From Sphingobacterium alkalisoli (GTDB lineage: Bacteria; Bacteroidota; Bacteroidia; Sphingobacteriales; Sphingobacteriaceae), in NCBI RefSeq assembly GCF_005049105.1, contig NZ_SUKA01000002.1, forward strand, positions 248,001 to 312,000: DNA of 64,000 nt, written 5' to 3'. Made by a program: the position numbers and the translations under genes. Positions 45,651 through 52,411 of this stretch are shown piece after piece. The notes under the pieces were generated by a model, which was given only the letters and a program-made list of their open reading frames with translations, did not search any database and was not told where the DNA came from. Within the stretch, counting starts at the first letter, position 1, and each line of letters starts with the position of its first letter.

Positions 45651-45684
45651 AATGTCAAGTTTTTGGTGCTTAAAACTTGACATT
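45651..45684. repeat. Perfect 13-base inverted repeat at a sequence joint
   Basis: AATGTCAAGTTTT (45651-45663) and AAAACTTGACATT (45672-45684) are perfect inverted copies around an eight-base loop. The right arm overlaps the first bases of the duplicated abiEii 3' end. It could be a terminator without a T-run, or the end of an insertion joint. Confidence 0.55.
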
Positions 45685-45775
45685 TGGAGTCAAAAATATT
45701 TTTTAGATTTTACTAAGACTCGAATTCAGCTCAACAAGAAATGGGTTTTCCCCCATATGGGAGGTGCTACAAAAC

Positions 45776-45808
45776 AAAAATCCTGAAGCGGGGAGCTTCA
45801 GGATTTTT
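45776..45808. terminator. Bidirectional terminator in repeat copy A
   Basis: AAAAATCCTGAAGC pairs perfectly with GCTTCAGGATTTTT around the loop GGGGA. There is a T-run on both strands, so it can stop transcripts from the left (toxin tail) and from the reversed mini-protein gene on the right. The same hairpin sequence is conserved in copies B and C. Confidence 0.85.
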
Positions 45809-45833
45809 AACTAACCAATTATTAACCTAAATT

Positions 45834-45902
45834 ATGAATACTAATATTGGTACAAAGAAAATGCCAATATTTATTACCCATAACTGGTTTAACAAAACTT
45901 AA
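45834..45902 (+). CDS. 22-residue leader-like ORF in repeat copy A
   Basis: ATG 45834 opens MNTNIGTKKMPIFITHNWFN plus two codons, then TAA. Copy C keeps the same 22-codon frame with substitutions (MNTNIGANKIPNFIAHSWFN...), while copy B is broken early. The upstream AACCAATTATTAACCTAAATT and the MNTN...WFNK start resemble, from memory, the beginnings of some Sphingobacterial SusC-type receptors, so this may be the truncated 5' end of such a gene. Translation is not proven. Confidence 0.35.
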   Translation: MNTNIGTKKMPIFITHNWFNKT

Positions 45903-45926
45903 CAACCTCAAGGCGGTTTTCCCTTT

Positions 45927-46064
45927 TTACCTATGCTGCCAGCAGCGACCACCGCCAGATACTACCCGTTTACAATAGCCGCCCGCTTTATTTTTTGCAC
46001 CACATACCGAAGATGTCAGTACGGTACTTCCGCCGATCTTAAGAACGTTGGTTATAGTTAGCAT
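45927..46064 (-). CDS. 45-residue predicted zinc-binding mini-protein
   Basis: ATG at 46064 opens a 45-codon frame ending at TAA 45927. Residues 1-20 are hydrophobic to polar (MLTITNVLKIGGSTVLTSSV). Residues 21-45 contain CGAKNKAGGYCKRVVSGGGR followed by CWQHR, giving C-x9-C-x9-C-x2-H, a likely zinc site. The GG before STVL also resembles a double-glycine leader cleavage site, but that is weaker. Copies B and C carry the same gene with a shared one-base deletion, a lost first cysteine and, in B, a stop. The frame is therefore intact only here. It reads towards the conserved terminator and away from AbiEi. Confidence 0.55.
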   Translation of the reverse strand: MLTITNVLKIGGSTVLTSSVCGAKNKAGGYCKRVVSGGGRCWQHR

Positions 46065-46189
46065 TTATTATATATTCTATCTAGGAAGCCACTAACCAAG
46101 GCCTTTTTTTTAGCTAAGCAGAAGGCGATGGGATGTATTTGCTCCACGTAACGAAGTAATAATATGATTTTGTAAAATATTTTAAGTAA

Positions 46190-46208
46190 AATCGGATATT
46201 TTCCGATT
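46190..46208. promoter_or_regulatory. Probable AbiEi operator
   Basis: AATCGGA and TCCGATT form a perfect inverted repeat around TATTT, 20 bases before the antitoxin start. AbiEi antitoxins are known to autoregulate through inverted repeats in their promoters. Confidence 0.6.
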
Positions 46209-46228
46209 ATTTATTATTATTTTTACAT

Positions 46229-46867
46229 ATGAGTTTTAGTGAATTAGTAGAAAACTATGCTGAGGAGCCCCTTACTAGACAAATAATCTTATCATTATTA
46301 AAAGATTATAAACGCCCTAATGACAAGATAGGAGAATTGGTAAAGGAAGGTCTACTGACGACTATAAAGAAAGGATTGTATGTGCCGGGTCCGAAGAGTA
46401 AAACCAAAAAGCCAGAAGCATTTCTTATAGCAAACCATTTATGGGGGCCGAGCTATGTTTCGTTAGAAACCGCCTTATCTTACCATGGATTGATTCCTGA
46501 ACGCGTATATGAAATTAGTTCTGTTACTGTTAAGGCATCAAAAACTGTTAATACGAAAGTTGGACGTTTTACCTATAGACAAGCATCGCTTCCATATTAC
46601 TTTTTTGGCCTTGAAAGTATAAAACTTACTCCAAGACAGGTCGTTTTGATGGCTTCTCCAGAGAAGGCACTGTGTGACAAAATTGTGATGACTTCAGGTG
46701 TACATCTGCGAAGCATTGTTCAGGTGCGATCGTTTCTTATAGACGACCTTCGTATTGATATTGATCGATTGAGAGCTTTGGATATTGATGGTATCGATAG
46801 TTGGATTGAAGCTGCTCCCAAAGCTTCTAGTTTAAAAATGTTAACAAAGACGCTTAGCGAACTATGA
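46229..46867 (+). CDS. abiEi: AbiEi-family antitoxin/transcriptional regulator
   Basis: The 212-residue protein has an N-terminal winged-helix region (about residues 10-60; LTRQIILSLLKDYKRPNDK, then LVKEGLLTTIKKGLYVPGP) and the AbiEi core: SYVSLETALSYHGLIPE, FTYRQASLPYYFFGLE and MASPEKALCDKIVM. AbiEi is the antitoxin and autoregulator of type IV toxin-antitoxin systems involved in phage abortive infection. It overlaps the toxin gene by four bases (ATGA) and has an inverted-repeat operator upstream. Confidence 0.93.
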   Translation: MSFSELVENYAEEPLTRQIILSLLKDYKRPNDKIGELVKEGLLTTIKKGLYVPGPKSKTKKPEAFLIANHLWGPSYVSLETALSYHGLIPERVYEISSVTVKASKTVNTKVGRFTYRQASLPYYFFGLESIKLTPRQVVLMASPEKALCDKIVMTSGVHLRSIVQVRSFLIDDLRIDIDRLRALDIDGIDSWIEAAPKASSLKMLTKTLSEL

Positions 46868-47715
46868 TAAAAGATTGGTTAAAGGAATACAATCCACAAA
46901 GTAATCAGGAAGCTTTTGATGCAATGAGAGAAATAATGCAAGAAATTGCATTAGCAGGGTTAAATAGATCTGGTTTTTTTGAAAAAGCTGCATTCTATGG
47001 AGGGACTGCACTTCGTGTTTTTTATGGGTTAGAGCGGTTTTCAGAAGACCTGGATTTTTCGTTATTAGAATCAAATGCTGATTTTTCACTTGAACCCTAT
47101 TTCGAGTCCATTAAGTCAGAATTTGCTGCCTTAGGAATTACTGTAAATATTAAAGAGAAAAATAAATCGATAGAATCTAATGTTGAATCTGCATTTTTAA
47201 AATCAGATACCGTTTGGAGAGAATTGGTGCTGGAAGATATAGCACCCCAGCTAGGAGTTGGAACGATGCCTAATATGAAAATAAAGATTGAAGTCGACAG
47301 AAAGCCACCTCTCGGATTTGAAACGGAGGAGAAATTGCTTCTTCAACCATTCTCTTTTTATGTGAAGACATTTACAAAAGAAAGTCTTTTTGCTGGAAAA
47401 ATGCATGCCCTATTATTTCGAAAATGGAAAAACCGTGTGAAAGGAAGGGATTGGTTTGATCTGGAATGGTACATTAAAAAAGGAATTGCTTTGGATTTAA
47501 AACATTTTCTGCTTCGTGCAAAAGATACCAATGACTGGAATAGAGATGATATTTCTGAAATTGAAGTTCTTGATTTACTTACACAAAAGATAAATGGAAT
47601 TAGTGTGCAGCATATCAAAGACGATGTTGTTAGGTTTATACCCAATGATGATGCGCTTGATATTTGGAGTCAAAAATATTTTTTAGATCTTATTCAAAGA
47701 TTGAAATTCAGCTAA
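46864..47715 (+). CDS. abiEii: AbiEii-family nucleotidyltransferase toxin
   Basis: The 283-residue protein has the nucleotidyltransferase motif FYGGTALRVFYGLERFSEDLDFSL (Gly-Gly at 46-47, catalytic Asp62 and Asp64). It also has the third acidic motif KIEVDRKPP, and FAGKMHALLFRKWKNRVKGRDWFDLEWY, typical of AbiEii/AbiGii toxins. Relatives transfer nucleotides to tRNA acceptor ends and block translation. It is followed directly by repeat copy B, and a relic of the same 3' end is found upstream of the antitoxin at 45676. Confidence 0.94.
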   Translation: MIKDWLKEYNPQSNQEAFDAMREIMQEIALAGLNRSGFFEKAAFYGGTALRVFYGLERFSEDLDFSLLESNADFSLEPYFESIKSEFAALGITVNIKEKNKSIESNVESAFLKSDTVWRELVLEDIAPQLGVGTMPNMKIKIEVDRKPPLGFETEEKLLLQPFSFYVKTFTKESLFAGKMHALLFRKWKNRVKGRDWFDLEWYIKKGIALDLKHFLLRAKDTNDWNRDDISEIEVLDLLTQKINGISVQHIKDDVVRFIPNDDALDIWSQKYFLDLIQRLKFS

Positions 47716-48000
47716 ACAAGAAATGGGTTTGTTTCTCAAGCTGGAGGGGGGTGTCACAAAAAAATCCTGAAGCGGGGAGCTTCAGGATTTTTAACTAACC
47801 AATTATTAACCTAAATTATGAATACTAATATTTACTCAAACAGAATGCCAAAATTATAACCCATAGCTGGTTTAACAAAAACTTAACAACCTCAAAACGG
47901 TTCTCCCTTTTTACCTATGCTAGGAGCAGCGTCGATCGCCAGATACTACCCATTTACAATAACTCAATGTATTATTTTTGCACCACTTACCGTAGATGTG
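47656..48000. repeat. Long repeat, copy B (right flank of the AbiE module)
   Basis: This direct copy of 45676-46017 starts inside the last 20 codons of abiEii. It contains the terminator hairpin (47760-47792), a shortened MNTN ORF (ATG at 47818) and a decayed reversed mini-protein gene (from about 47911). The decay includes a one-base deletion, first cysteine to serine, and an in-frame stop. It shares the deletion with copy C, so B and C are closer to each other than to A. Confidence 0.85.
47760..47792. terminator. Terminator after abiEii in repeat copy B
   Basis: The same 14-base perfect stem (AAAAATCCTGAAGC / GCTTCAGGATTTTT) with loop GGGGA as in copy A stands 45 bases after the toxin stop, with a T-run on both strands. 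Confidence 0.85.
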
Positions 48001-48028
48001 GACGTGGCCTCTATATCGAGGCACCGGC

Positions 48029-48105
48029 AACATTTGCTCCGCAGAGTTTCTTCCGGTCGGTTCCAGCGCGAGCGGAGGATTTCTAGCAGCTTCGGATAGA
48101 TTCTA
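48029..48105. repeat. Short diverged repeat shared with 51529-51595
   Basis: The segment around TTGCTCCGCAGAGTTTCTTC, GGTCGGTTCC and GCGCGAGC matches 51529-51595 with substitutions and small gaps. Both copies lie in regions of broken genes, so this may be the end of one ancestral gene or a short recombination seed. No function is visible. Confidence 0.5.
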
Positions 48106-48270
48106 TGGGTACAAATGCACTTCCTTGTTGAGATCCCTATAATCAAGCGATTCTACCAACATCCCGTTTCGGAAAATCTCCATGATCAACCTGCCTTTAT
48201 CCTTAGCAATGGAATCTCGCAATTGAAACTTCTCTTCCCATTCACCCTCTACTTCAAAGATGGCCCTTTG
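48103..48270 (-). pseudogene. C-terminal remnant of an unknown protein
   Basis: The minus strand reads about 55 codons of coding-like sequence (RAIFEVEGEWEEKFQLRDSI, IMEIFRNGMLVESLDYRDLN, then KEVHLYP and TAG at 48103). Upstream of 48270 the frame loses coding character, so only the C-terminus survives. The family is not recognised. Confidence 0.45.
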
Positions 48271-48464
48271 TGTTCGGGAGGCATGAGCTGGGTGTTGTGG
48301 TTGGCGGAACCTACCGCCACGAAGAACGCCGCAAGAGCTACGGATGGGACGACCTCTCCGACTCGCTCAACGTACAGTACCTTTGGGGGCCGCGGGGTTA
48401 CACGGTGCCTGTTGCTTTCTGCTGTTGGCAGGACAAGCACGAAAATTGCAACAAGAAAGGATGA
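48260..48464 (+). pseudogene. Fragment of an unknown protein
   Basis: From about 48260 one plus-strand frame has coding-like third-base use: HELGVVVGGTYRHEERRKSY, GWDDLSDSLNVQYLW, ending at a stop at 48462-48464. It has no plausible start. The composition is richer in GC than its surroundings. It lies between the AbiE repeat and a TetR gene and probably is a truncated foreign gene. The 110 bases after it hold the tetR upstream region. Confidence 0.4.
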
Positions 48465-48573
48465 AAAAATCATTTTCATCTGGCAAAAACATCCAATATC
48501 ATTTGCTAAAACAATATTTTATCACACATATGGGATAAAATGTTTAGATTTGTCCTGCTATTTCAACGTATCC

Positions 48574-49260
48574 ATGAAAAAATCGACAGTAATAGAAACG
48601 AAAGAAAGAACCCGAAAGGTTTCATCGGGTCCCCTACGGGAGAAGGCACGCTCAATGCAAAGGCTGATCGAAGCGGTGGGAAAGGTGATCCAGAAAAGTG
48701 GTTACGCAGGATTGAACGTAGCAGCTATCTGTAAAGAGGCGGGTCTGGACAGGAAGCTGGTATACAACTATTTCGGCAGTCTGGACGATCTGATAGAGAC
48801 CTACGTCCGCCAGAAAGATTATTGGAACGCCAAGGCGAAAACCGCCATCGAAAACCTAGTGCAAAACCCGCAGGAAATCAATGCGGACAACGTAAGCTCC
48901 CTGCTTCAGGGGCAATTTGAAGCGATGCTAAAGGATAAAGCCCTTCAGAAAATTATCCATTGGGAAATCGGCGAAAAAAACGAAATACTGAAAAAACTGT
49001 CAAACAGCCGGGAAGAAATGGGAGAACAGTTGCTCCGGCACGTTGACCCTTATTTCGTGAGTGACGGCATTGATATTAGAGCCATACTGGCCTTGCAGAT
49101 AGGTGGTCTTTATTACCTATCGCTTCACGCCGAATCTAATGGAAGTACGTTTTGCGGGTTAGATATTAACCAGCCACAGGGCAAAGAACGGATCAAAAAC
49201 GCATTGGACAGCATCATACATAAGGCTTTTGAAAAAGCTGATTTTACGATCAATCCTTAA
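48574..49260 (+). CDS. TetR/AcrR-family transcriptional regulator
   Basis: I chose ATG 48574 (MKKSTVIETKERTRKVSSGP); the open frame extends much further upstream but crosses gene remnants. The 228-residue protein has the TetR helix-turn-helix at about residues 33-78 (VIQKSGYAGLNVAAICKEAG, LDRKLVYNYFGSLDDLIETY) and a C-terminal helical domain. Eight bases separate it from a lipoprotein gene in the same direction, suggesting co-transcription. Ligand unknown. Confidence 0.88.
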   Translation: MKKSTVIETKERTRKVSSGPLREKARSMQRLIEAVGKVIQKSGYAGLNVAAICKEAGLDRKLVYNYFGSLDDLIETYVRQKDYWNAKAKTAIENLVQNPQEINADNVSSLLQGQFEAMLKDKALQKIIHWEIGEKNEILKKLSNSREEMGEQLLRHVDPYFVSDGIDIRAILALQIGGLYYLSLHAESNGSTFCGLDINQPQGKERIKNALDSIIHKAFEKADFTINP

Positions 49261-49268
49261 ATATTAAA

Positions 49269-49940
49269 ATGAAAAAGCTATTCCCTTTATTAAGTCTCTT
49301 AAGCATTCTTTCCGCATGCACCAAGGAAGCAGAAGTTTCAAAATATCCGTATCAGACGACTTTTGATGCCATCGTGCCGGTCTCAGAGATGCGTTTTTTT
49401 GTAGGTGGAACGGAACTGAATCCCGATCATCACGAAAAAACCGTTATGGGTTTTCTGGATCGCCTTTATTCCGAAAAAACCAATACCGGGTATATTTCCT
49501 ACTGGTCTAAGTTTACGGAGCAAGATCCTGATTGGTTCGCTGATTCCTATTTTATATTTGAAGGTAAGGATATCATAAAATACTCCGCTTTCAGTAAAAT
49601 CACCGACGTAACCGAAACCGGCGATGCAACGGTGCTGAAATCGTCCGCAACCAATCAGGTGGAGGACGATCCCATCGTTAAATCCAATCTCTTTAAATAC
49701 GGTATCGACCTCAATCCGGATGGCAGCTATAACATCCAACTCGTCGTGCGCAACGGGGAGCAGGCACTCGAAGTCTCGCGGCTCTATTATAAATTGGTCC
49801 GGTATGATGAAAGCGGTAACCGCAAAGGTCTTTCTTTCGGCACCGTATCCAACGAATTTAACGAATCGTTTATCAAAACAATGACAGAACGAGACACGCT
49901 TGCGATCAAGGAGTATCGGCTAACGTATTCCATTAAATAA
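49269..49940 (+). CDS. Hypothetical lipoprotein
   Basis: The 223-residue protein has a lipoprotein signal (LLSILSACTKEAEV, cysteine 17). The mature part contains VSEMRFFVGGTELNPDHHEK, an acidic EQDPDWFADSYFIFEGKD segment and ends in RDTLAIKEYRLTYSIK. It looks like a beta-rich periplasmic or surface protein. I do not recognise the family. It directly follows the TetR gene. Confidence 0.6.
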   Translation: MKKLFPLLSLLSILSACTKEAEVSKYPYQTTFDAIVPVSEMRFFVGGTELNPDHHEKTVMGFLDRLYSEKTNTGYISYWSKFTEQDPDWFADSYFIFEGKDIIKYSAFSKITDVTETGDATVLKSSATNQVEDDPIVKSNLFKYGIDLNPDGSYNIQLVVRNGEQALEVSRLYYKLVRYDESGNRKGLSFGTVSNEFNESFIKTMTERDTLAIKEYRLTYSIK

Positions 49941-49942
49941 CC

Positions 49943-50041
49943 CAAAAGAGCTTATCAGTTGGAAGTAGCTGCCGTATATCCTGCAACAGAAGAAGACTTG
50001 GCTAGATTTCGGGAATCATCATTACATAACGATAATTAATA
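49943..50041 (+). pseudogene. C-terminal remnant, about 32 codons
   Basis: One plus-strand frame reads PKRAYQLEVAAVYPATEEDL, ARFRESSLHNDN and a stop at the end of the gap between two lipoprotein genes. The composition is coding-like but there is no start or upstream part. It is likely the surviving tail of a deleted gene. The family is not identified. Confidence 0.35.
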
Positions 50042-50052
50042 ATAAAATAATC

Positions 50053-50574
50053 ATGCAAAAACAACTATATAAACTCTATGGAGCAATTTTTTTTATAACA
50101 GTCTTGGTTGTAAGCTGTCAAAGAACGGAAGACCCTTGCGCAAACTTACTGAGTGAGGGAATGCCAAACCAAATTGGTGTAATATTCCTCGATAAGGAAA
50201 CGGGGGAAAGCCTGTTTAAAATTCACGACATAGATGTGTCGAGTATTAAAGTAACTAATGCTGTGACGGGAGAAATCCACAAAAGTGCGGGGCTTATCTA
50301 TAACCCTGGGGGGAGACCCACACCTAATAACGGCATTGTAAGACTTGTTGGCATTCCCGAGACAGAAGGTGAGCATTCGTACAAAATCCAAATGGATGAT
50401 TTTGGGTCTATTGTAATAGCGTATACCAGCATCAAGAAAGAAAACAAAACTAATGATCCTTGCTCGTCTCCCTATTACTATTCGATAACAGACATCAGAA
50501 TTGTAGACCATCCTTTTAGCGTTTTTGAATATGAAGGAAAAACTTTCCCAGAGATCGTTGTGGTAGAGTTGTAA
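50053..50574 (+). CDS. Hypothetical lipoprotein
   Basis: The 173-residue protein has a lipoprotein signal (FITVLVVSCQRTEDPC, cysteine at about residue 22) and a beta-rich mature part: IGVIFLDKETGESLF, IKVTNAVTGEIHKSAG, EGHSYKIQMDDFGSI-like strands and a second cysteine in NDPCSSPYYYSI. It may be a carboxypeptidase-regulatory-like or immunity-type fold. No family is recognised. Confidence 0.6.
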   Translation: MQKQLYKLYGAIFFITVLVVSCQRTEDPCANLLSEGMPNQIGVIFLDKETGESLFKIHDIDVSSIKVTNAVTGEIHKSAGLIYNPGGRPTPNNGIVRLVGIPETEGEHSYKIQMDDFGSIVIAYTSIKKENKTNDPCSSPYYYSITDIRIVDHPFSVFEYEGKTFPEIVVVEL

Positions 50575-50609
50575 TTTTTTCCAATTTCATTTAAGCTTCA
50601 TAATCATTG

Positions 50610-50841
50610 GCAATTAAATAGAGAATTAGGCCGCCAGAAGATGTTAACCTTATTGAAGATGAGCAAGGGGAAACTTATATCCATATTTTTTTAGGGGATT
50701 TGACAATTCACTTTCCAGTAGTTTCAACCTGCTTATTCCTGAACATCAACATGACAAAGTGGGTGTCAAATGGTGGTTAACGAACAAGGTGGTTATCATA
50801 AAAGGAAAGAATAAAACAACTATAACTACGGCAAAGCCATA
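50610..50841 (+). pseudogene. Frameshifted gene remnant
   Basis: Coding-like sequence is split over two frames: PPEDVNLIEDEQGETYIHIF, then after a one-base shift RGFDNSLSSSFNLLIPEHQH, DKVGVKWWLTNKVVIIKGKN and a stop at about 50841. No start is seen. It fills most of the 278-base gap between two lipoprotein genes and probably belonged to a related small protein. Confidence 0.35.
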
Positions 50842-50852
50842 ACACATACTCC

Positions 50853-51506
50853 ATGGAAAATCACCCAAAATTGATCCTGTGCCTGCTTATTATCCTTATT
50901 TATGGCTGCCAACAGCGGAGTGATACCGGGAAAGTATCCGAGAAGTCCGTACCGATATCATTGATCCAGACAGATAGCTCTGTGAAAAAGACGGCAGCGG
51001 ACGATAGCCTAGGGATGATTGCCAGGGCAGATGAAAGTAATACAAAGGATAGCAGTAAAATAAATCCCCTTCCAATGTTCATCTCAGGAAAGAGATTTCA
51101 GGATATCTCGCTACCGTCGATTGATTTGAAGGCAGATTCCTCAACCGAGGCCAGAGTAAGCCTTTCAGTTTTGGGTGCTTCAATGATAGCATCTGAAATA
51201 AAAGACACATTACGTGTTAGGATGTATAACTACACATCTGATACTTTAACAACAGGCCTCCATTATACCGTGGAATTTCAGGATCAAGGAAAATGGAACA
51301 AGGTTTCCCCTCCGGAAAATGTAGGATTTGAAGATCTGGGTTACGGTATACTTCCGTTCACGGCGCGGGATTTCCTGGTGGCGCTGTTTCCGGACAGGCA
51401 CAACTACCGGTCAGGAAAGTACCGGGTATTGAAGCGCTATCATCTGCGTGACTATTCAAGATCAAAAAGGGAATATGAAATTTTCGCGGAATTTGAAATA
51501 GAATAA
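50853..51506 (+). CDS. Ig-like-domain lipoprotein
   Basis: The 217-residue protein has a lipoprotein signal (LLIILIYGCQQRSD, cysteine 19). After a long low-complexity linker, the C-terminal 110 residues (VSLSVLGASMIASEIKDTLR, LHYTVEFQDQGKWNKVSPPE, GILPFTARDFLVALFPDR, KYRVLKRYHLRD) form a bacterial Ig-like domain of the kind found in Bacteroidota and Firmicutes lipoproteins. Function unknown. The linker probably spans the envelope. Confidence 0.7.
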   Translation: MENHPKLILCLLIILIYGCQQRSDTGKVSEKSVPISLIQTDSSVKKTAADDSLGMIARADESNTKDSSKINPLPMFISGKRFQDISLPSIDLKADSSTEARVSLSVLGASMIASEIKDTLRVRMYNYTSDTLTTGLHYTVEFQDQGKWNKVSPPENVGFEDLGYGILPFTARDFLVALFPDRHNYRSGKYRVLKRYHLRDYSRSKREYEIFAEFEIE

Positions 51507-51527
51507 ATATCATAACAACAATATTTG

Positions 51528-51725
51528 CTACGCAGAGCTCTCTTCGGTCGGTTCCGGCGCCAGCAGGGAGCATTCTGGGCAATTCCATAGCCATTCATTT
51601 CCGTTTGTCAAGGTAATGTTTGCATTTTGGATTAGCTTTTCGATTGCTTCTTCTTTACTCGCTTTATAAGTTTCGAATCCTAAAAGCGGCAAAGAATTTC
51701 CGTCGTTCAACGTAATATACTCCAT
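51528..51725 (-). pseudogene. Truncated AKR5-type aldo/keto reductase start
   Basis: ATG 51725 opens MEYITLNDGNSLPLLGFETY, KASKEEAIE, which is the N-terminus of the 2,5-diketogluconate-reductase-like AKR branch. After about 30 codons the sequence changes to unrelated NGNEWLWNCPECSLLAPEPT and stops at 51528. The catalytic Asp, Tyr, Lys and His are all missing. It starts six bases after the stop of another AKR relic. Confidence 0.65.
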
Positions 51726-51730
51726 CGTTA

Positions 51731-51917
51731 TGCTGGCGGCTGGGCTTTTTCGTAAATAAGACCTGCTGATTTCAATTCTTTCCAAAAATCAACCAATATT
51801 TCAGATTTCCAGGATTTTACATTGCTTTTAACCTGATCGGTTGAACTCGCACCGGGAATAATAGCTACAAACTCCTCAGATGCCAACTTATTCACACCCA
51901 TTCCCCAGGCTTTAATT
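51731..51917 (-). pseudogene. Deletion relic of an aldo/keto reductase
   Basis: The minus strand reads IKAWGMGVNK joined directly to LASEEFVAIIPGASSTDQV, then KSNVKSWKSEI and GLIYEKAQPPA. These match two separate parts of the intact reductase at 31898-32887 (IKAWGMGVNK and ADEFVAIIPGASSTDQVQ), so roughly 95 codons are lost between them and the whole N-terminal half is gone. It abuts the 3' end of the HxlR gene. Confidence 0.8.
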
Positions 51918-51920
51918 TCA

Positions 51921-52298
51921 CTACTTTCTTGATGCCGAGATCTCTTTCCTGATTTTTTCACGGTGTTCTTTTCCCCATTCTCCTATAGCGTCTATAAGAG
52001 GTTGTAATGACTTCCCATATTCAGTCAACTCATATTCAACCGTTATAGGTTTGGTGTTGAGCTGCGTTCTGCTGATCAAGCCATTCAATTCTAACTTGCT
52101 CAATTCTTTAGAAAGCATTTTGGGGCCGATCCCTTCAACCATGCGCTGCAATTCGAGATAGCGTTTTTTACCGGAGGCAAGGGCTGCTATCAGTAATACG
52201 CTCCATTTACCCTCCAAAACATAGAGTGCATCCTTCACAGAATTGAAATGTTGCATACATTCATTTGATATTTTTCCGTTGACCAGTTTTTCTCCCAT
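51921..52298 (-). CDS. HxlR-family transcriptional regulator
   Basis: The 125-residue protein is a single winged helix-turn-helix of the HxlR/DUF24 type: VLEGKWSVLLIAALASGKKR, YLELQRMVEGIGPKMLSKEL, NGLISRTQLNTKPITVEYEL, TEYGKSLQPLIDAIGEWGKE. The cysteine near the N-terminus (ECMQHF) is in the position used for redox or electrophile sensing in some members. It is divergent from a quinone-oxidoreductase gene. Its 3' end runs into a gene relic, but the domain is complete. Confidence 0.92.
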   Translation of the reverse strand: MGEKLVNGKISNECMQHFNSVKDALYVLEGKWSVLLIAALASGKKRYLELQRMVEGIGPKMLSKELSKLELNGLISRTQLNTKPITVEYELTEYGKSLQPLIDAIGEWGKEHREKIRKEISASRK

Positions 52299-52315
52299 AC
52301 TCCAAATTTACAAAA

Positions 52316-52386
52316 ACTTTCCTCGAGGGAAGTGCTTCCCCCTATGAAAGTGATACTGCATATATGTATGATACGCGGTAATTTTG
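52316..52386 (+). promoter_or_regulatory. Operator and promoter between HxlR and quinone oxidoreductase genes
   Basis: ACTTTCCTCGAGGGAAGT (52316-52333) is an 18-base inverted repeat with one mismatch pair. TAATTTTG at 52379-52386 is a fit to the Bacteroidota minus-7 element and lies 25 bases before the oxidoreductase start. The inverted repeat is the likely HxlR site. Confidence 0.5.
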
Positions 52387-52411
52387 TGTCAGAAATTTAT
52401 AATACAATATT

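Larger units (their letters stand above)
45676..46017. repeat. Long repeat, copy A (left flank of the AbiE module)
   Basis: This stretch is a diverged direct copy of 47656-48000. It begins with a relic of the abiEii 3' end (identical over GGAGTCAAAAATATTTTTTA), then AACAAGAAATGGGTTT, a terminator hairpin, the TAACTAACCAATTATTAACC leader, a 22-codon ORF and the reversed mini-protein gene. Copy C at 55914-56160 shares all but the abiEii part. Homologous recombination between A and B would excise the AbiE genes. Confidence 0.85.

Noticed and set aside
48249..48479. Minus-strand ORF with a signal-peptide-like start (MKMIFSSFLVAIFVLVLP)
   Set aside because: The opposite strand has better coding character over most of it, the region is a mosaic of fragments, and the part after the hydrophobic start has no domain-like pattern.
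48115..48573. Upstream extension of the TetR frame to 48115
   Set aside because: It runs through unrelated gene fragments in wrong frames; the TetR domain starts properly after ATG 48574.
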